A DNA stretch of 64,000 nucleotides, taken from positions 117,214-181,213 of the forward strand of contig JAKZAP010000104.1 in the NCBI GenBank assembly GCA_023053575.1, written 5' to 3'. The notes under the pieces were generated by a model, which was given only the letters and a program-made list of their open reading frames with translations, was not told the origin of the DNA and ran no database searches. Origin of the DNA: Branchinecta lynchi (taxonomy: Eukaryota > Arthropoda > Branchiopoda > Anostraca > Branchinectidae). Positions 44,662 through 59,289 of the stretch are shown here, in pieces (position 1 is the stretch's first letter; each line of letters starts with the position of its first letter). The translations under genes and the position numbers were made by a program.

Positions 44662-46014
44662 TTGTGGGAAAACAAACCTTGTGGGAAAACAAACCTTGTG
44701 AGAAAACAAACCTTGTGGGGAAACAAACCTAGTGGGAAAACAAACCTTGTGGGGAAACAAACCTTTCGGGAAAACCAACCTTGTGGGAAAACAAACCTTG
44801 TGGGAAAACAAACCTTGTGGGAAAACAAACCTTGTGGGAAAACAAACCTTGTGGGAAAACAAACCTTGTGGAGAAACAAACCTTGTGGGAAAACCAACCT
44901 TGCGGGAAAGCGAACCTTTTGGGAAAAAAACAACACAGTGGGAAAACAAACCTTGTGGGAAAACCAACCTTGCGGGAAAACAAACCTTGGGGGAAAACAA
45001 CCCTTGTGGGAAAACAAACCTTGTGGGAAAACCAACCTAGTGGGAAAAACAACCTAGTGGGAAAACAAACCTTGTGAGAAAACAAACCTTGTGGGAAAAC
45101 CAACCTTATGGGGAAAGCAACCCTGCGGGAAAACCAACCTTGTGGGAAAACCAACCTTGTGGGAAAGCGAACCTTTTGGGAAAACCAACACAGTGGGAAA
45201 ACAAACCTTGTGGGAAAAACAACCTAGTGGGAAAACAAACCTTGTGAGAAAACAAACCTTGTCGGAAAACCAACCTTATGGGGAAAGAAACCCTGCGGGA
45301 AAACCAACCTTGGTGGAAAACAAACCTTGTGGGAAAACAAACCTAGTGGGAAAAACAACCTAGTGGGAAAACAAACCTTGTGAGAAAACAAACCTTGTGG
45401 AAAAACCAACCTTATGGGGAAAGAAACCCTGCGGGAAAACCAACCTTGTGGGAAAACCAACCTTGTGGGAAAGCGAACCTTTTGGGCAAACCAACACAGT
45501 GGGAAAACAAACCTTGTGAGAAAACAATCCTTGTGGGAAAACAAACCTTTTGGGAAAACAAACCCTGCGGGAAAACCAACCTTGTCGGAAAACCAACCTT
45601 GTGGGGAAACAAACCTTTCGGGAAAACCAACCTTGTGGGAAAACAAACCTTGTGAGAAAACAAACCTTGTGGGAAAACCAACCTTATGGGAAAACAAACC
45701 TAGTGGGAAAACAAACCTTGTGGGGAGACAAACCTTTCGGGAAAACCAACCTTGTGGGAAAACAAACCTTGTGGGAAAACAAACCTTGTGGGAAAACAAA
45801 CCTTGTGGGAAAACAAACCTTGTGGGAAAACAAACCTTGTGGGGAAACAAACCTTGTGGGAAAACCAACCTTGCGGAAAAACGAACCTTTTGGGAAAACC
45901 AACACAGTGGGAAAACAAACCTTGTGGGAAAACCAAGCTTGCGGGAAAACCAACCATGGGGGAAAACAAACCTTGTGGGAAAACAAACCTTGTGGGAAAA
46001 CCAACCTAGTGGGA
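44662..46014 (-). repeat. Right-arm higher-order repeat, copy 1
   Basis: Matches 48087-49439 at offset 3425. Diagnostic variants are GGGAAAAAAACAACACAG, GGGAAAACAACCCTTG, GGGCAAACCAACACAG and GGGGAGACAAACC. A 0.63 kb core starting near 45414 recurs near 48839, 51757, 54625 and 56819. Confidence 0.8.
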
Positions 46015-47019
46015 AAAACAACCTAGTGGGAAAACAAACCTTGTGAGAAAACAAACCTTGTGGGAAAACCAACCTTATGGGGAAAGCAACCCTGCTGGAA
46101 AACCAACCTTGTGGGAAAACCAACCTTGTGGGAAAGCGAACCTTTTGGGAAAACCAACACAGTGGGAAAACAAACCTTATGGGAAAACCAACCTTGCGGG
46201 AAAACCAATCTTGGGGGAAAACAAACCTTGTGGGAAAACAAACCTTGTGGGGAAACAAACCTAGTGGGAAAACAAACCTTGTGAGAAAACAATCCTTATG
46301 GGAAAACAAACCTTGTGGGGAAACAAACCTTCCCTTTCGGGAAAACCAACCTTGTGGGAAAACAAACCTTGTGAGAAAACAAACCTTGTGGGAAAACCAA
46401 CCTTATGGGAAAACAAACCTAGTGGGAAAACAAACCTTGTGGGGAGACAAACCTTTCGGGAAAACCAACCTTGTGGGAAAACAAACCTTGTGGGAAAACA
46501 AACCTTGTGGGAAAACAAACCTTGTGGGAAAACAAACCTTGTGGGAAAACAAACCTTGTGGGGAAACAAACCTTGTGGGAAAACCAACCTTGCGGAAAAA
46601 CGAACCTTTTGGGAAAACCAACACAGTGGGAAAACAAACCTTGTGGGAAAACCAACCTTGCGGGAAAACCAACCATGGGGGAAAACAAACCTTGTGGGAA
46701 AACAAACCTTGTGGGAAATCCAACCTAGTGGGAAAAACAACCTAGTGGGAAAACAAACCTTGTGAGAAAACAAACCTTGTGGGAAAACCAACCTTATGGG
46801 GAAAGCAACCCTGCTGGAAAACCAACCTTGTGGGAAAACCAACCTTGTGGGAAAGCGAACCTTTTGGGAAAACCAACACAGTGGGAAAACAAACCTTATG
46901 GGAAAACCAACCTTGCGGGAAAACCAACCTTGGGGGAAAACAAACCTTGTGGGAAAACAAACCTTGTGGGGAAACAAACCTAGTGGGAAAACAAACCTTG
47001 TGAGAAAACAATCCTTGTG
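45645..47019 (-). repeat. Local tandem duplication, about 719-bp unit
   Basis: 45645-46300 recurs at 46364-47019 (offset 719). The joint near 46329 reads AACCTTCCCTTTCGGG, where a monomer is fused out of register. The extra unit is missing from the homologous copies further right, so it is specific to this repeat. Confidence 0.7.
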
Positions 47020-48086
47020 GGAAAACAAACCTTGTGGGGAAACAAACCTTGCGGGAAAACTAACCTTGTGGGAAAACAAACCCTGCGGGAAAACCAACCT
47101 TGTGGGAAAACCAACCTTGTGGGAAAACAAACCTTGTGGGAAAACAAACCTTGTGTTAAAACAAACCTTGTGGAAAAACAAACCTTGTGAGAAAACAAAG
47201 TTTGTGGGGAAACTAACCTAGTGGGAAAACAAACCTTGTGAGAAAACAAACCTTGTGGGAAAACCAAACTTATGGGAAAACAAACCTAGTGGGAAAACAA
47301 ACCTTGTGGAGAAACAAACCTTTCGGGAAAACCAACCTTGTGGGAAAACAAACCTTGTGGGAAAACAAACCTTGTGGGAAAACAAACCTTGTAGGAAAAC
47401 AAACCTTGTGGGGAAACAAACCTTTTGGGAAAACCAACCTTGCGGGAAATCGAACCTTTTGGGAAAACCAACACAGTGGTAAAACAAACCTTGTGGGAAA
47501 ACCAACCTTGCGGGAAAACCAACCTTGGGGGAAAACAAACCTTGTGGGAAAACAAACCTTGTGGGAAAACCAACCTAGTGGGAAAAACAACCTTGTGGGA
47601 AAACAAACCTTGTGGGAAAACAAACCTTGTGGGAAAACCAACCTAGTGGGAAAAATAACCTAGTGGGAAAACAAACCCTGTGAGAAAACAAACCTTGTCG
47701 GAAAACCGACCTTATGGGGAAAGAAACCCTGCGGGAAAACCAACCTTGGGGGAAAACCAACCTTGTGGGAAAACAAACCTAGTGGGAAAAACAACCTAGT
47801 GGGAAAACAAATCTTGTGAGAAAACAAACCTTGTGGGAAAACCAACCTTATGGGGCAAGAAACCCTGCGGGAAAACCAACCTTGTGGGAAAACCAACCTT
47901 GTGAGAAAGCGAACCTTTTGGGAAAACCAACACAGTGGGAAAACAAACCTTGTGAGAAAACAATCCTTGTGGGAAAAAAAAACCTTGTGGGGAAACAAAC
48001 CTTGTGGGGAAACAAACCTTGTGGGAAAACTAACCTTTTGGGAAAACAAACCCTGTGGAAAAACCAGCCTTGTGGGAAAACAAATC

Positions 48087-50316
48087 TTGTGGGAAAACAA
48101 ACCTTGTGGGAAAACAAACCTTGTGAGAAAACAAACCTTGTGGGGAAAGAAACCTAGTGGGAAAACAAACCTTGTGGGGAAACAAACCTTTCGGGAAAAC
48201 CAACCTTGTGGGAAAACAAACCTTGTGGGAAAACAAACCTTGTGGGAAAACAAACCTTGTGGGAAAACAAACCTTGTGGGAAAACAAACCTTGTGGAGAA
48301 ACAAACCTTGTGGGAAAACCAACCTTGCGGGAAAGCGAACCTTTTGGGAAAAAAACAACACAGTGGGAAAACAAACCTTGTGGGAAAACCAACCTTGCGG
48401 GAAAACAAACCTTGGGGGAAAACAACCCTTGTGGGAAAACAAACCTTGTGGGAAAACCAACCTAGTGGGAAAAACAACCTAGTGGGAAAACAAACCTTGT
48501 GAGAAAACAAACCTTGTGGGAAAACCAACCTTATGGGGAAAGCAACCCTGCGGGAAAACCAACCTTGTGGGAAAACCAACCTTGTGGGAAAGCGAACCTT
48601 TTGGGAAAACCAACACAGTGGGAAAACAAACCTTGTGGGAAAAACAACCTAGTGGGAAAACAAACCTTGTGAGAAAACAAACCTTGTCGGAAAACCAACC
48701 TTATGGGGAAAGAAACCCTGCGGGAAAACCAACCTTGGTGGAAAACAAACCTTGTGGGAAAACAAACCTAGTGGGAAAAACAACCTAGTGGGAAAACAAA
48801 CCTTGTGAGAAAACAAACCTTGTGGAAAAACCAACCTTATGGGGAAAAAAACCCTGCGGGAAAACCAACCTTGTGGGAAAACCAACCTTGTGGGAAAGCG
48901 AACCTTTTGGGCAAACCAACACAGTGGGAAAACAAACCTTGTGAGAAAACAATCCTTGTGGGAAAACAAACCTTTTGGGAAAACAAACCCTGCGGGAAAA
49001 CCAACCTTGTCGGAAAACCAACCTTGTGGGGAAACAAACCTTTCGGGAAAACCAACCTTGTGGGAAAACAAACCTTGTGAGAAAACAAACCTTGTGGGAA
49101 AACCAACCTTATGGGAAAACAAACCTAGTGGGAAAACAAACCTTGTGGGGAGACAAACCTTTCGGGAAAACCAACCTTGTGGGAAAACAAACCTTGTGGG
49201 AAAACAAACCTTGTGGGAAAACAAACCTTGTGGGAAAACAAACCTTGTGGGAAAACAAACCTTGTGGGGAAACAAACCTTGTGGGAAAACCAACCTTGCG
49301 GAAAAACGAACCTTTTGGGAAAACCAACACAGTGGGAAAACAAACCTTGTGGGAAAACCAACCTTGCGGGAAAACCAACCATGGGGGAAAACAAACCTTG
49401 TGGGAAAACAAACCTTGTGGGAAAACCAACCTAGTGGGAAAAACAACCTAGTGGGAAAAACAACCAAAACAAACCTTGTGAGAAAACAAACCTTGTGGGA
49501 AAACCAACCTTATGGGGAAAGCAACCCTGCTGGAAAACCAACCTTGTGGGAAAACCAACCTTGTGGGAAAGCGAACCTTTTGGGAAAACCAACACAGTGG
49601 GAAAACAAACCTTATGGGAAAACCAACCTTGCGGGAAAACCAACCTTGGGGGAAAACAAACCTTGTGGGAAAACAAACCTTGTGGGGAAACAAACCTAGT
49701 GGGAAAACAAACCTTGTGAGAAAACAATCCTTGTGGGAAAACAAACCTTGTGGGGAAACAAACCTTGCGGGAAAACTAACCTTGTGGGAAAACAAACCCT
49801 GCGGGAAAACCAACCTTGTGGGAAAACAAACCTTGTGGGAAAACAAACCTTGTGGGAAAACAAACCTTGTGTTAAAACAAACCTTGTGGAAAAACAAACC
49901 TTGTGAGAAAACAAAGTTTGTGGGGAAACAAACCTAGTGGGAAAACAAACCTTGTGAGAAAACAAACCTTGTGGGAAAACCAAACTTATGGGAAAACAAA
50001 CCTAGTGGGAAAACAAACCTTGTGGAGAAACAAACCTTTCGGGAAAACCAACCTTGTGGGAAAACAAACCTTGTGGGAAAACAAACCTTGTGGGAAAACA
50101 AACCTTTTGGGAAAACCAACCTTGCGGGAAATCGATCCTTTTGGGAAAACCAACACAGTGGTAAAACAAACCTTGTGGGAAAACCAACCTTGCGGGAAAA
50201 CCAACCTTGGGGGAAAACAAACCTTGTGGGAAAACAAACCTTGTGGGAAAACCAACCTAGTGGGAAAAACAACCTTGTGGGAAAACAAACCTTGTGGGAA
50301 AACAAACCTTGTGGGA
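48087..50316 (-). repeat. Right-arm higher-order repeat, copy 2
   Basis: 48087-49439 equals copy 1 at offset 3425. 49468-50316 equals 46752-47600 at offset 2716, the shift reflecting the missing 719-bp unit. A distinctive joint AACAACCAAAACAAACC lies near 49455-49471. Confidence 0.75.
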
Positions 50317-51129
50317 AAACCAACCTAGTGGGAAAAATAACCTAGTGGGAAAACAAACCTTGTGAGAAAACAAACCTTGTCGGAAAACCGACCTTATGGG
50401 GAAAGAAACCCTGCGGGAAAACCAACCTTGGGGGAAAACCAACCTTGTGGGAAAACAAACCTAGTGGGAAAAACAACCTAGTGGGAAAACAAATCTTGTG
50501 AGAAAACAAACCTTGTGGGAAACCAACCTTATGGGGCAAGAAACCCTGCGGGAAAACCAACCTTGTGGGAAAACCAACCTTGTGAGAAAGCGAACCTTTT
50601 GGGAAAACCAACACAGTGGGAAAACAAACCTTGTGAGAAAACAATCCTTGTGGGAAAAAAAACCTTGTGGGGAAACAAACCTTGTGGGGAAACAAACCTT
50701 GTGGGAAAACTAACCTTTTGGGAAAACAAACCCTGCGGAAAAACCAGCCTTGTTGGAAAACAAATCTTGTGGGAAAACAAACCTTGTGGGAAAACAAACC
50801 TTGTGGGAAAACAAACCTTATGGGGAAACAAACCTTGTGGGAAAACCAACCTTGTCGGAAAACCAACCTTATTGGGAAAGAAACCCTGCGGGAAAACCAA
50901 CCTTGGTGAAAAACAAACCTTGTGGGAAAACAAACCTAGTGGGAAAAACAACCTAGTGGGAAAACAAACCTTGTGAGAAAACAAACCTTGTGGAAAAACC
51001 AACCTTGTGAGAAAGCGAACCTTTTGGGAAAACCAACACAGTGGGAAAACAAACCTTGTGAGAAAACAATCCTTGTGGGAAAAAAAACCTTGTGGGGAAA
51101 CAAACCTTGTGGGGAAACAAACCTTGTGG

Positions 51130-53240
51130 GAAAACTAACCTTTTGGGAAAACAAACCCTGCGGAAAAACCAGCCTTGTGGGAAAACAAATCTTGTGGGAA
51201 AACAAACCTTGTGGGAAAACAAACCTTGTGAGAAAACAAACCTTGTGGGGAAACAAACCTAGTGGGAAAACAAACCTTGTGGGAAAACAAACCTTGTGGG
51301 AAAACAAACCTTGTGGGAAAACAAACCTTGTGGGAAAACAAACCTTGTGGAGAAACAAACCTTGTGGGAAAACCAACCTTGCGGGAACGCGAACCTTTTG
51401 GGAAAAAAACAACACAGTGGGAAAACAAACCTTGTGGGAAAACCAACCTTGCGGGAAAACAAACCTTGGGGGAAAACAACCCTTGTGGGAAAACAAACCT
51501 TGTGGGAAAACCAACCTAGTGGGAAAAACAACCTAGTGGGAAAACAAACCTTGTGAGAAAACAAACCTTGTGGGAAAACCAACCTTATGGGGAAAGCAAC
51601 CCTGCGGGAAAACCAACCTTGTGGGAAAACCAACCTTGTGGGAAAGCGAACCTTTTGGGAAAACCAACACAGTGGGAAAACAAACCTTGTGGGAAAAACA
51701 ACCTAGTGGGAAAACAAACCTTGTGAGAAAACAAACCTTGTCGGAAAACCAACCTTATGGGGAAAGAAACCCTGCGGGAAAACCAACCTTGTGGGAAAAC
51801 CAACCTTGTGGGAAAGCGAACCTTTTGGGCAAACCAACACAGTGGGAAAACAAACCTTGTGAGAAAACAATCCTTGTGGGAAAACAAACCTTTTGGGAAA
51901 ACAAACCCTGCGGGAAAACCAACCTTGTCGGAAAACCAACCTTGTGGGGAAACAAACCTTTCGGGAAAACCAACCTTGTGGGAAAACAAACCTTGTGAGA
52001 AAACAAACCTTGTGGGAAAACCAACCTTATGGGAAAACAAACCTAGTGGGAAAACAAACCTTGTGGGGAGACAAACCTTTCGGGAAAACCAACCTTGTGG
52101 GAAAACAAACCTTGTGGGAAAACAAACCTTGTGGGAAAACAAACCTTGTGGGAAAACAAACCTTGTGGGAAAACAAACCTTGTGGGGAAACAAACCTTGT
52201 GGGAAAACCAACCTTGCGGAAAAACGAACCTTTTGGGAAAACCAACACAGTGGGAAAACAAACCTTGTGGGAAAACCAACCTTGCGGGAAAACCAACCAT
52301 GGGGGAAAACAAACCTTGTGGGAAAACAAACCTTGTGGGAAAACCAACCTAGTGGGAAAAACAACCTAGTGGGAAAAACAACCAAAACAAACCTTGTGAG
52401 AAAACAAACCTTGTGGGAAAACCAACCTTATGGGGAAAGCAACCCTGCTGGAAAACCAACCTTGTGGGAAAACCAACCTTGTGGGAAAGCGAACCTTTTG
52501 GGAAAACCAACACAGTGGGAAAACAAACCTTATGGGAAAACCAACCTTGCGGGAAAACCAACCTTGGGGGAAAACAAACCTTGTGGGAAAACAAACCTTG
52601 TGGGGAAACAAACCTAGTGGGAAAACAAACCTTGTGAGAAAACAATCCTTGTGGGAAAACAAACCTTGTGGGGAAACAAACCTTGCGGGAAAACTAACCT
52701 TGTGGGAAAACAAACCCTGCGGGAAAACCAACCTTGTGGGAAAACAAACCTTGTGGGAAAACAAACCTTGTGGGAAAACAAACCTTGTGTTAAAACAAAC
52801 CTTGTGGAAAAACAAACCTTGTGAGAAAACAAAGTTTGTGGGGAAACAAACCTTGTGGAGAAACAAACCTTTCGGGAAAACCAACCTTGTGGGAAAACAA
52901 ACCTTGTGGAGAAACAAACCTTTCGGGAAAACCAACCTTGTGGGAAAACAAACCTTGTGGGAAAACAAACCTTGTGGGAAAACAAACCTTTTGGGAAAAC
53001 CAACCTTGCGGGAAATCGAACCTTTTGGGAAAACCAACACAGTGGTAAAACAAACCTTGTGGGAAAACCAACCTTGCGGGAAAACCAACCTTGGGGGAAA
53101 ACAAACCTTGTGGGAAAACAAACCTTGTGGGAAAACCAACCTAGTGGGAAAAACAACCTTGTGGGAAAACAAACCTTGTGGGAAAACAAACCTTGTGGGA
53201 AAACCAACCTAGTGGGAAAAATAACCTAGTGGGAAAACAA
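51130..53240 (-). repeat. Right-arm higher-order repeat, copy 3
   Basis: The core starting at 51757 matches 48839 at offset 2918, and the same AACAACCAAAACAAACC joint recurs near 52373-52389. It carries a local doubling near 52850-52940, where GTGGAGAAACAAACCTTTCGGG occurs twice. Confidence 0.75.
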
Positions 53241-54014
53241 ACCTTGTGAGAAAACAAACCTTGTCGGAAAACCGACCTTATGGGGAAAGAAACCCTGCGG
53301 GAAAACCAACCTTGGGGGAAAACCAACCTTGTGGGAAAACAAACCTAGTGGGAAAAACAACCTAGTGGGAAAACAAATCTTGTGAGAAAACAAACCTTGT
53401 GGGAAAACCAACCTTATGGGGCAAGAAACCCTGCGGGAAAACCAACCTTGTGGGAAAACCAACCTTGTGAGAAAGCGAACCTTTTGGGAAAACCAACACA
53501 GTGGGAAAACAAACCTTGTGAGAAAACAATCCTTGTGGGAAAAAAAACCTTGTGGGGAAACAAACCTTGTGGGGAAACAAACCTTGTGGGAAAACTAACC
53601 TTTTGGGAAAACAAACCCTGCGGAAAAACCAGCCTTGTTGGAAAACAAATCTTGTGGGAAAACAAACCTTGTGGGAAAACAAACCTTGTGGGAAAACAAA
53701 CCTTATGGGGAAACAAACCTTGTGGGAAAACCAACCTTGTCGGAAAACCAACCTTATTGGGAAAGAAACCCTGCGGGAAAACCAACCTTGGTGGAAAACA
53801 AACCTTGTGGGAAAACAAACTTAGTGGGAAAAACAACCTAGTGGGAAAACAAACCTTGTGAGAAAACAAACCTTGTGGAAAAACCAACCTTGTGAGAAAG
53901 CGAACCTTTTGGGAAAACCAACACAGTGGGAAAACAAACCTTGTGAGAAAACAATCCTTGTGGGAAAAAAAACCTTGTGGGGAAACAAACCTTGTGGGGA
54001 AACAAACCTTGTGG

Positions 54015-56160
54015 GAAAACTAACCTTTTGGGAAAACAAACCCTGCGGAAAAACCAGCCTTGTGGGAAAACAAATCTTGTGGGAAAACAAACCTTGTGGG
54101 AAAACAAACCTTGTGAGAAAACAAACCTTGTGGGGAAACAAACCTAGTGGGAAAACAAACCTTGTGGGAAAACAAACCTTGTGGGAAAACAAACCTTGTG
54201 GGAAAACAAACCTTGTGGGAAAACAAACCTTGTGGAGAAACAAACCTTGTGGGAAAACCAACCTTGCGGGAAAGCGAACCTTTTGGGAAAAAAACAACAC
54301 AGTGGGAAAACAAACCGTGTGGGAAAACCAACCTTGCGGGAAAACAAACCTTGGGGGAAAACAACCCTTGTGGGAAAACAAACCTTGTGGGAAAACCAAC
54401 CTAGTGGGAAAAACAACCTAGTGGGAAAACAAACCTTGTGAGAAAACAAACCTTGTGGGAAAACCAACCTTATGGGGAAAGCAACCCTGCGGGAAAACCA
54501 ACCTTGTGGGAAAACCAACCTTGGTGGAAAACAAACCTTGTGGGAAAACAAACCTAGTGGGAAAAACAACCTAGTTGGAAAACAAACCTTGTGAGAAAAC
54601 AAACCTTGTGGAAAAACCAACCTTATGGGGAAAGAAACCCTGCGGGAAAACCAACCTTGTGGGAAAACCAACCTTGTGGGAAAGCGAACCTTTTGGGCAA
54701 ACCAACACAGTGGGAAAACAAACCTTGTGAGAAAACAATCCTTGTGGGAAAACAAACCTTTTGGGAAAACAAACCCTGCGGGAAAACCAACCTTGTCGGA
54801 AAACCAACCTTGTGGGGAAACAAACCTTTCGGGAAAACCAACCTTGTGGGAAAACAAACCTTGTGAGAAAACAAACCTTGTGGGAAAACCAACCTTATGG
54901 GAAAACAAACCTAGTGGGAAAACAAACCTTGTGGGGAGACAAACCTTTCGGGAAAACCAACCTTGTGGGAAAACAAACCTTGTGGGAAAACAAACCTTGT
55001 GGGAAAACAAACCTTGTGGGAAAACAAACCTTGTGGGAAAACAAACCTTGTGGGGAAACAAACCTTGTGGGAAAACCAACCTTGCGGAAAAACGAGCCTT
55101 TTGGGAAAACCAACACAGTGGGAAAACAAACCTTGTGGGAAAACCAACCTTGCGGGAAAACCAACCATGGGGGAAAACAAACCTTGTGGGAAAACAAACC
55201 TTGTGGGAAAACCAACCTAGTGGGAAAAACAACCTAGTGGGAAAACAAACCTTGTGAGAAAACAAACCTTGTGGGAAAACCAACCTTATGGGGAAAGCAA
55301 CCCTGCTGGAAAACCAACCTTGTGGGAAAACCAACCTTGTGGGAAAGCGAACCTTTTGGGAAAACCAACACAGTGGGAAAACAAACCTTATGGGAAAACC
55401 AACCTTGCGGGAAAACCAACCTTGGGGGAAAACAAACCTTGTGGGAAAACAAACCTTGTGGGGAAACAAACCTAGTGGGAAAACAAACCTTGTGAGAAAA
55501 CAATCCTTGTGGGAAAACAAACCTTATGGGGAAACAAACCTTGCGGGAAAACTAACCTTGTGGGAAAACAAACCCTGCGGGAAAACCAACCTTGTGGGAA
55601 AACCAACCTTGTGGGAAAACAAACCTTGTGGGAAAACAAACCTTGTGTTAAAACAAACCTTGTGGAAAAACAAACCTTGTGAGAAAACAAAGTTTGTGGG
55701 GAAACAAACCTAGTGGGAAAACAAACCTTGTGAGAAAACAAACCTTGTGGGAAAACCAAACTTATGGGAAAACAAACCTAGTGGGAAAACAAACCTTGTG
55801 GAGAAACAAACCTTTCGGGAAAACCAACCTTGTGGGAAAACAAACCTTGTGGGAAAACAAACCTTGTGGGAAAACAAACCTTGTAGGAAAACAAACCTTG
55901 TGGGGAAACAAACCTTTTGGGAAAACCAACCTTGCGGGAAATCGAACCTTTTGGGAAAACCAACACAGTGGTAAAACAAACCTTGTGGGAAAACCAACCT
56001 TGCGGGAAAACCAACCTTGGGGGAAAACAAACCTTGTGGGAAAACAAACCTTGTGGGAAAACCAACCTAGTGGGAAAAACAACCTTGTGGGAAAACAAAC
56101 CTTGTGGGAAAACAAACCTTGTGGGAAAACCAACCTAGTGGGAAAAATAACCTAGTGGGA
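54015..56160 (-). repeat. Right-arm higher-order repeat, copy 4
   Basis: The core at 54625 matches 51757 at offset 2868. A few private changes are seen (AAACCGTGTGGG near 54313, AAAACGAGCC near 55090). Confidence 0.75.
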
Positions 56161-56759
56161 AAACAAACCTTGTGAGAAAACAAACCTTGTCGGAAAACCG
56201 ACCTTATGGGGAAAGAAACCCTGCGGGAAAACCAACCTTGGGGGAAAACCAACCTTGTGGGAAAACAAACCTAGTGGGAAAAACAACCTAGTGGGAAAAC
56301 AAATCTTGTGAGAAAACAAACCTTGTGGGAAAACCAACCTTATGGGGCAAGAAACCCTGCGGGAAAACCAACCTTGTGGGAAAACCAACCTTGTGAGAAA
56401 GCGAACCTTTTGGGAAAACCAACACAGTGGGAAAACAAACCTTGTGAGAAAACAATCCTTGTGGGAAAAAAAAACCTTGTGGGGAAACAAACCTTGTGGG
56501 GAAACAAACCTTGTGGGAAAACTAACCTTTTGGGAAAACAAACCCTGCGGAAAAACCAGCCTTGTGGGAAAACAAATCTTGTGGGAAAACAAACCTTGTG
56601 GGAAAACAAACCTTGTGGGAAAACAAACCTTATGGGGAAACAAACCTTGTGGGAAAACCAACCTTGTCGGAAAACCAACCTTATTGGGAAAGAAACCCTG
56701 CGGGAAAACCAACCTTGGTGGAAAACAAACCTTGTGGGAAAACAAACTTAGTGGGAAAA

Positions 56760-58350
56760 ACAACCTAGTGGGAAAACAAACCTTGTGAGAAAACAAACCT
56801 TGTGGAAAAACCAACCTTATGGGGAAAGAAACCCTGCGGGAAAACCAACCTTGTGGGAAAACCAACCTTGTGGGAAAGCGAACCTTTTGGGCAAACCAAC
56901 ACAGTGGGAAAACAAACCTTGTGAGAAAACAATCCTTGTGGGAAAACAAACCTTTTGGGAAAACAAACCCTGCGGGAAAACCAACCTTGTCGGAAAACCA
57001 ACCTTGTGGGGAAACAAACCTTTCGGGAAAACCAACCTTGTGGGAAAACAAACCTTGTGAGAAAACAAACCTTGTGGGAAAACCAACCTTATGGGAAAAC
57101 AAACCTAGTGGGAAAACAAACCTTGTGGGGAGACAAAACTTTCGGGAAAATCAACCTTGTGGGAAAAGAAACCTTGTGGGAAAACAAACCTTGTGGGAAA
57201 ACAAACCTTGTGGGAAAACAAACCTTGTGGGAAAACAAACCTTGTGGGGAAACAAACCTTGTGGGAAAACCAACCTTGCGGAAAAGCGAACCTTTTGGGA
57301 AAACCAACACAGTGGGAAAACAAACCTTGTGGGAAAACCAACCTTGCGGGAAAACCAACCATGGGGGAAAACAAACCTTGTGGGAAAACAAACCTTGTGG
57401 GAAAACCAACCTAGTGGGAAAAACAACCTAGTGGGAAAACAAAACTTGTGAGAAAACAAACCTTGTGGGAAAACCAACCTTATGGGGAAAGCAGCCCTGC
57501 TGGAAAACCAACCTTGTGGGAAAACCAACCTTGTGGGATAGCGAACCTTTTGGGAAAACCAACACAGTGGGAAAACAAACCTTATGGGAAAACCAACCTT
57601 GCGGGAAAACCAACCTTGGGGGAAAACAAACCTTGTGGGAAAACAAACCTTGTGGGGAAACAAACCTAGTGGGAAAACAAACCTTGTGAGAAAACAATCC
57701 TTTTGGGAAAACAAACCTTGTGGGGAAACAAACCTTGCGGGAAAACTAACCTTGTGGGAAAACAAACCCTGCGGGAAAACCAACCTTGTGGGAAAACCAA
57801 CCTTGTGGGAAAAAAAACCTTGTGGGAAAACAAACCTTGTGTTAAAACAAACCTTGTGGAAAAACAAACCTTGTGAGAAAACAAACTTTGTGGGGAAACA
57901 AACCTAGTGGGAAAACAAACCTTGTGATAAAACAAACCTTGTGGGAAAACCAAACTTATGGGAAAACAAACCTAGTGGGAAAACAAACCTTGTGGAGAAA
58001 CAAACCTTTCGGGAAAACCAACCTTGTGGGAAAACAAACCTTGTGGGAAAACAAACCTTGTGGGAAAACAAACCTTGTAGGAAAACAAACCTTGTGGGGA
58101 AACAAACCTTTTGGGAAAACCAACCTTGCGGGAAATCGAACCTTTTGGGAAAACCAACACAGTGGTAAAACAAACCTTGTGGGAAAACCAACCTTGCGGG
58201 AAAACCAACCTTGGGGGAAAACAAACCTTGTGGGAAAACAAACCTTGTGGGAAAACCAACCTAGTGGGAAAAACAACCTTGTGGGAAAACAAACCTTGTG
58301 GGAAAACAAACCTTGTGGGAAAACCAACCTAGTGGGTAAAATAACCTAGT
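56760..58350 (-). repeat. Right-arm higher-order repeat, copy 5
   Basis: The core at 56819 matches 54625 at offset 2194, the shortest spacing in the ladder. This copy has more private substitutions (GGGAGACAAAACTTTCGGG, GGGAAAATCAACC, GGGATAGCGAACC, TTGTGATAAAAC) than the others. Confidence 0.7.
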
Positions 58351-59289
58351 GGGAAAACAAACCTTGTGAGAAAACAAACCTTGTCGGAAAACCGACCTTA
58401 TTGGGAAAGAAACCCTGCGGGAAAACCAACCTTGGGGGAAAACCAACCTTGTGGGAAAACAAACCTAGTGGGAAAAACAACCTAGTGGGAAAACCAATCT
58501 TGTGAGAAAACAAACCTTGTGGGAAAACCAACCTTATGGGGCAAGCAACCCTGCGGGAAAACCAACCTTGTGGGAAAACAACCTTGTGGGAAAGCGAACC
58601 TTTTGGGAAAACCAACACAGTGGGAAAACAAACCTTGTGAGAAAACAGTCCTTGTAGGAAAAAAAACCTTGTGGGGAAACAAACCTTGTGGGGAAACAAA
58701 CCTAGTGGGAAAACTAACCTTTTGGGAAAACAAATCCTGCGGAAAAACCAGCCTTGTGGGAAAACAAATCTTGTGGGAAAACAAACCTTGTGGGAAAGCA
58801 AACCTTGTGGGAAAACAAGCCTTATGGGGAAACAAACCTTGTGGGAAAACCAACCTTGTGAGAAAACTAACCTTGTGGGAAAACCAACCTTGTGGGAAAA
58901 CCAACCTAGAGGAAAAACAAATCTTGAGGGAAAACAAACCTTGTGGGAAAACAAACCTTGTGGGAAAGACAACCTTATGGGAAAACCAAAACAGTGGGAA
59001 AACAAACCTTGTGAGAAAACAAACCTTGTGGGAAAACAAACCTTGTGGGGAAACAAACCTTGTGGGAAAACAAACATTGTGTTAAATCACACCTTGTGGG
59101 AAAACTAACCTTGCGGGAAAACCAACCTTGTGGGAAAACCACCCTTGTGGGAAAACCAACCTTGCGGGAAAACCAACCTTGGGGGAAAACAAACCTTGTG
59201 GGAAAACAAACCTTGTGGGAAAACAAACCTTGTGGGGTAACAAACCTTTCGGGAAAACCAACCTTGTGGGAAAACAAACCTTGTGGGAA

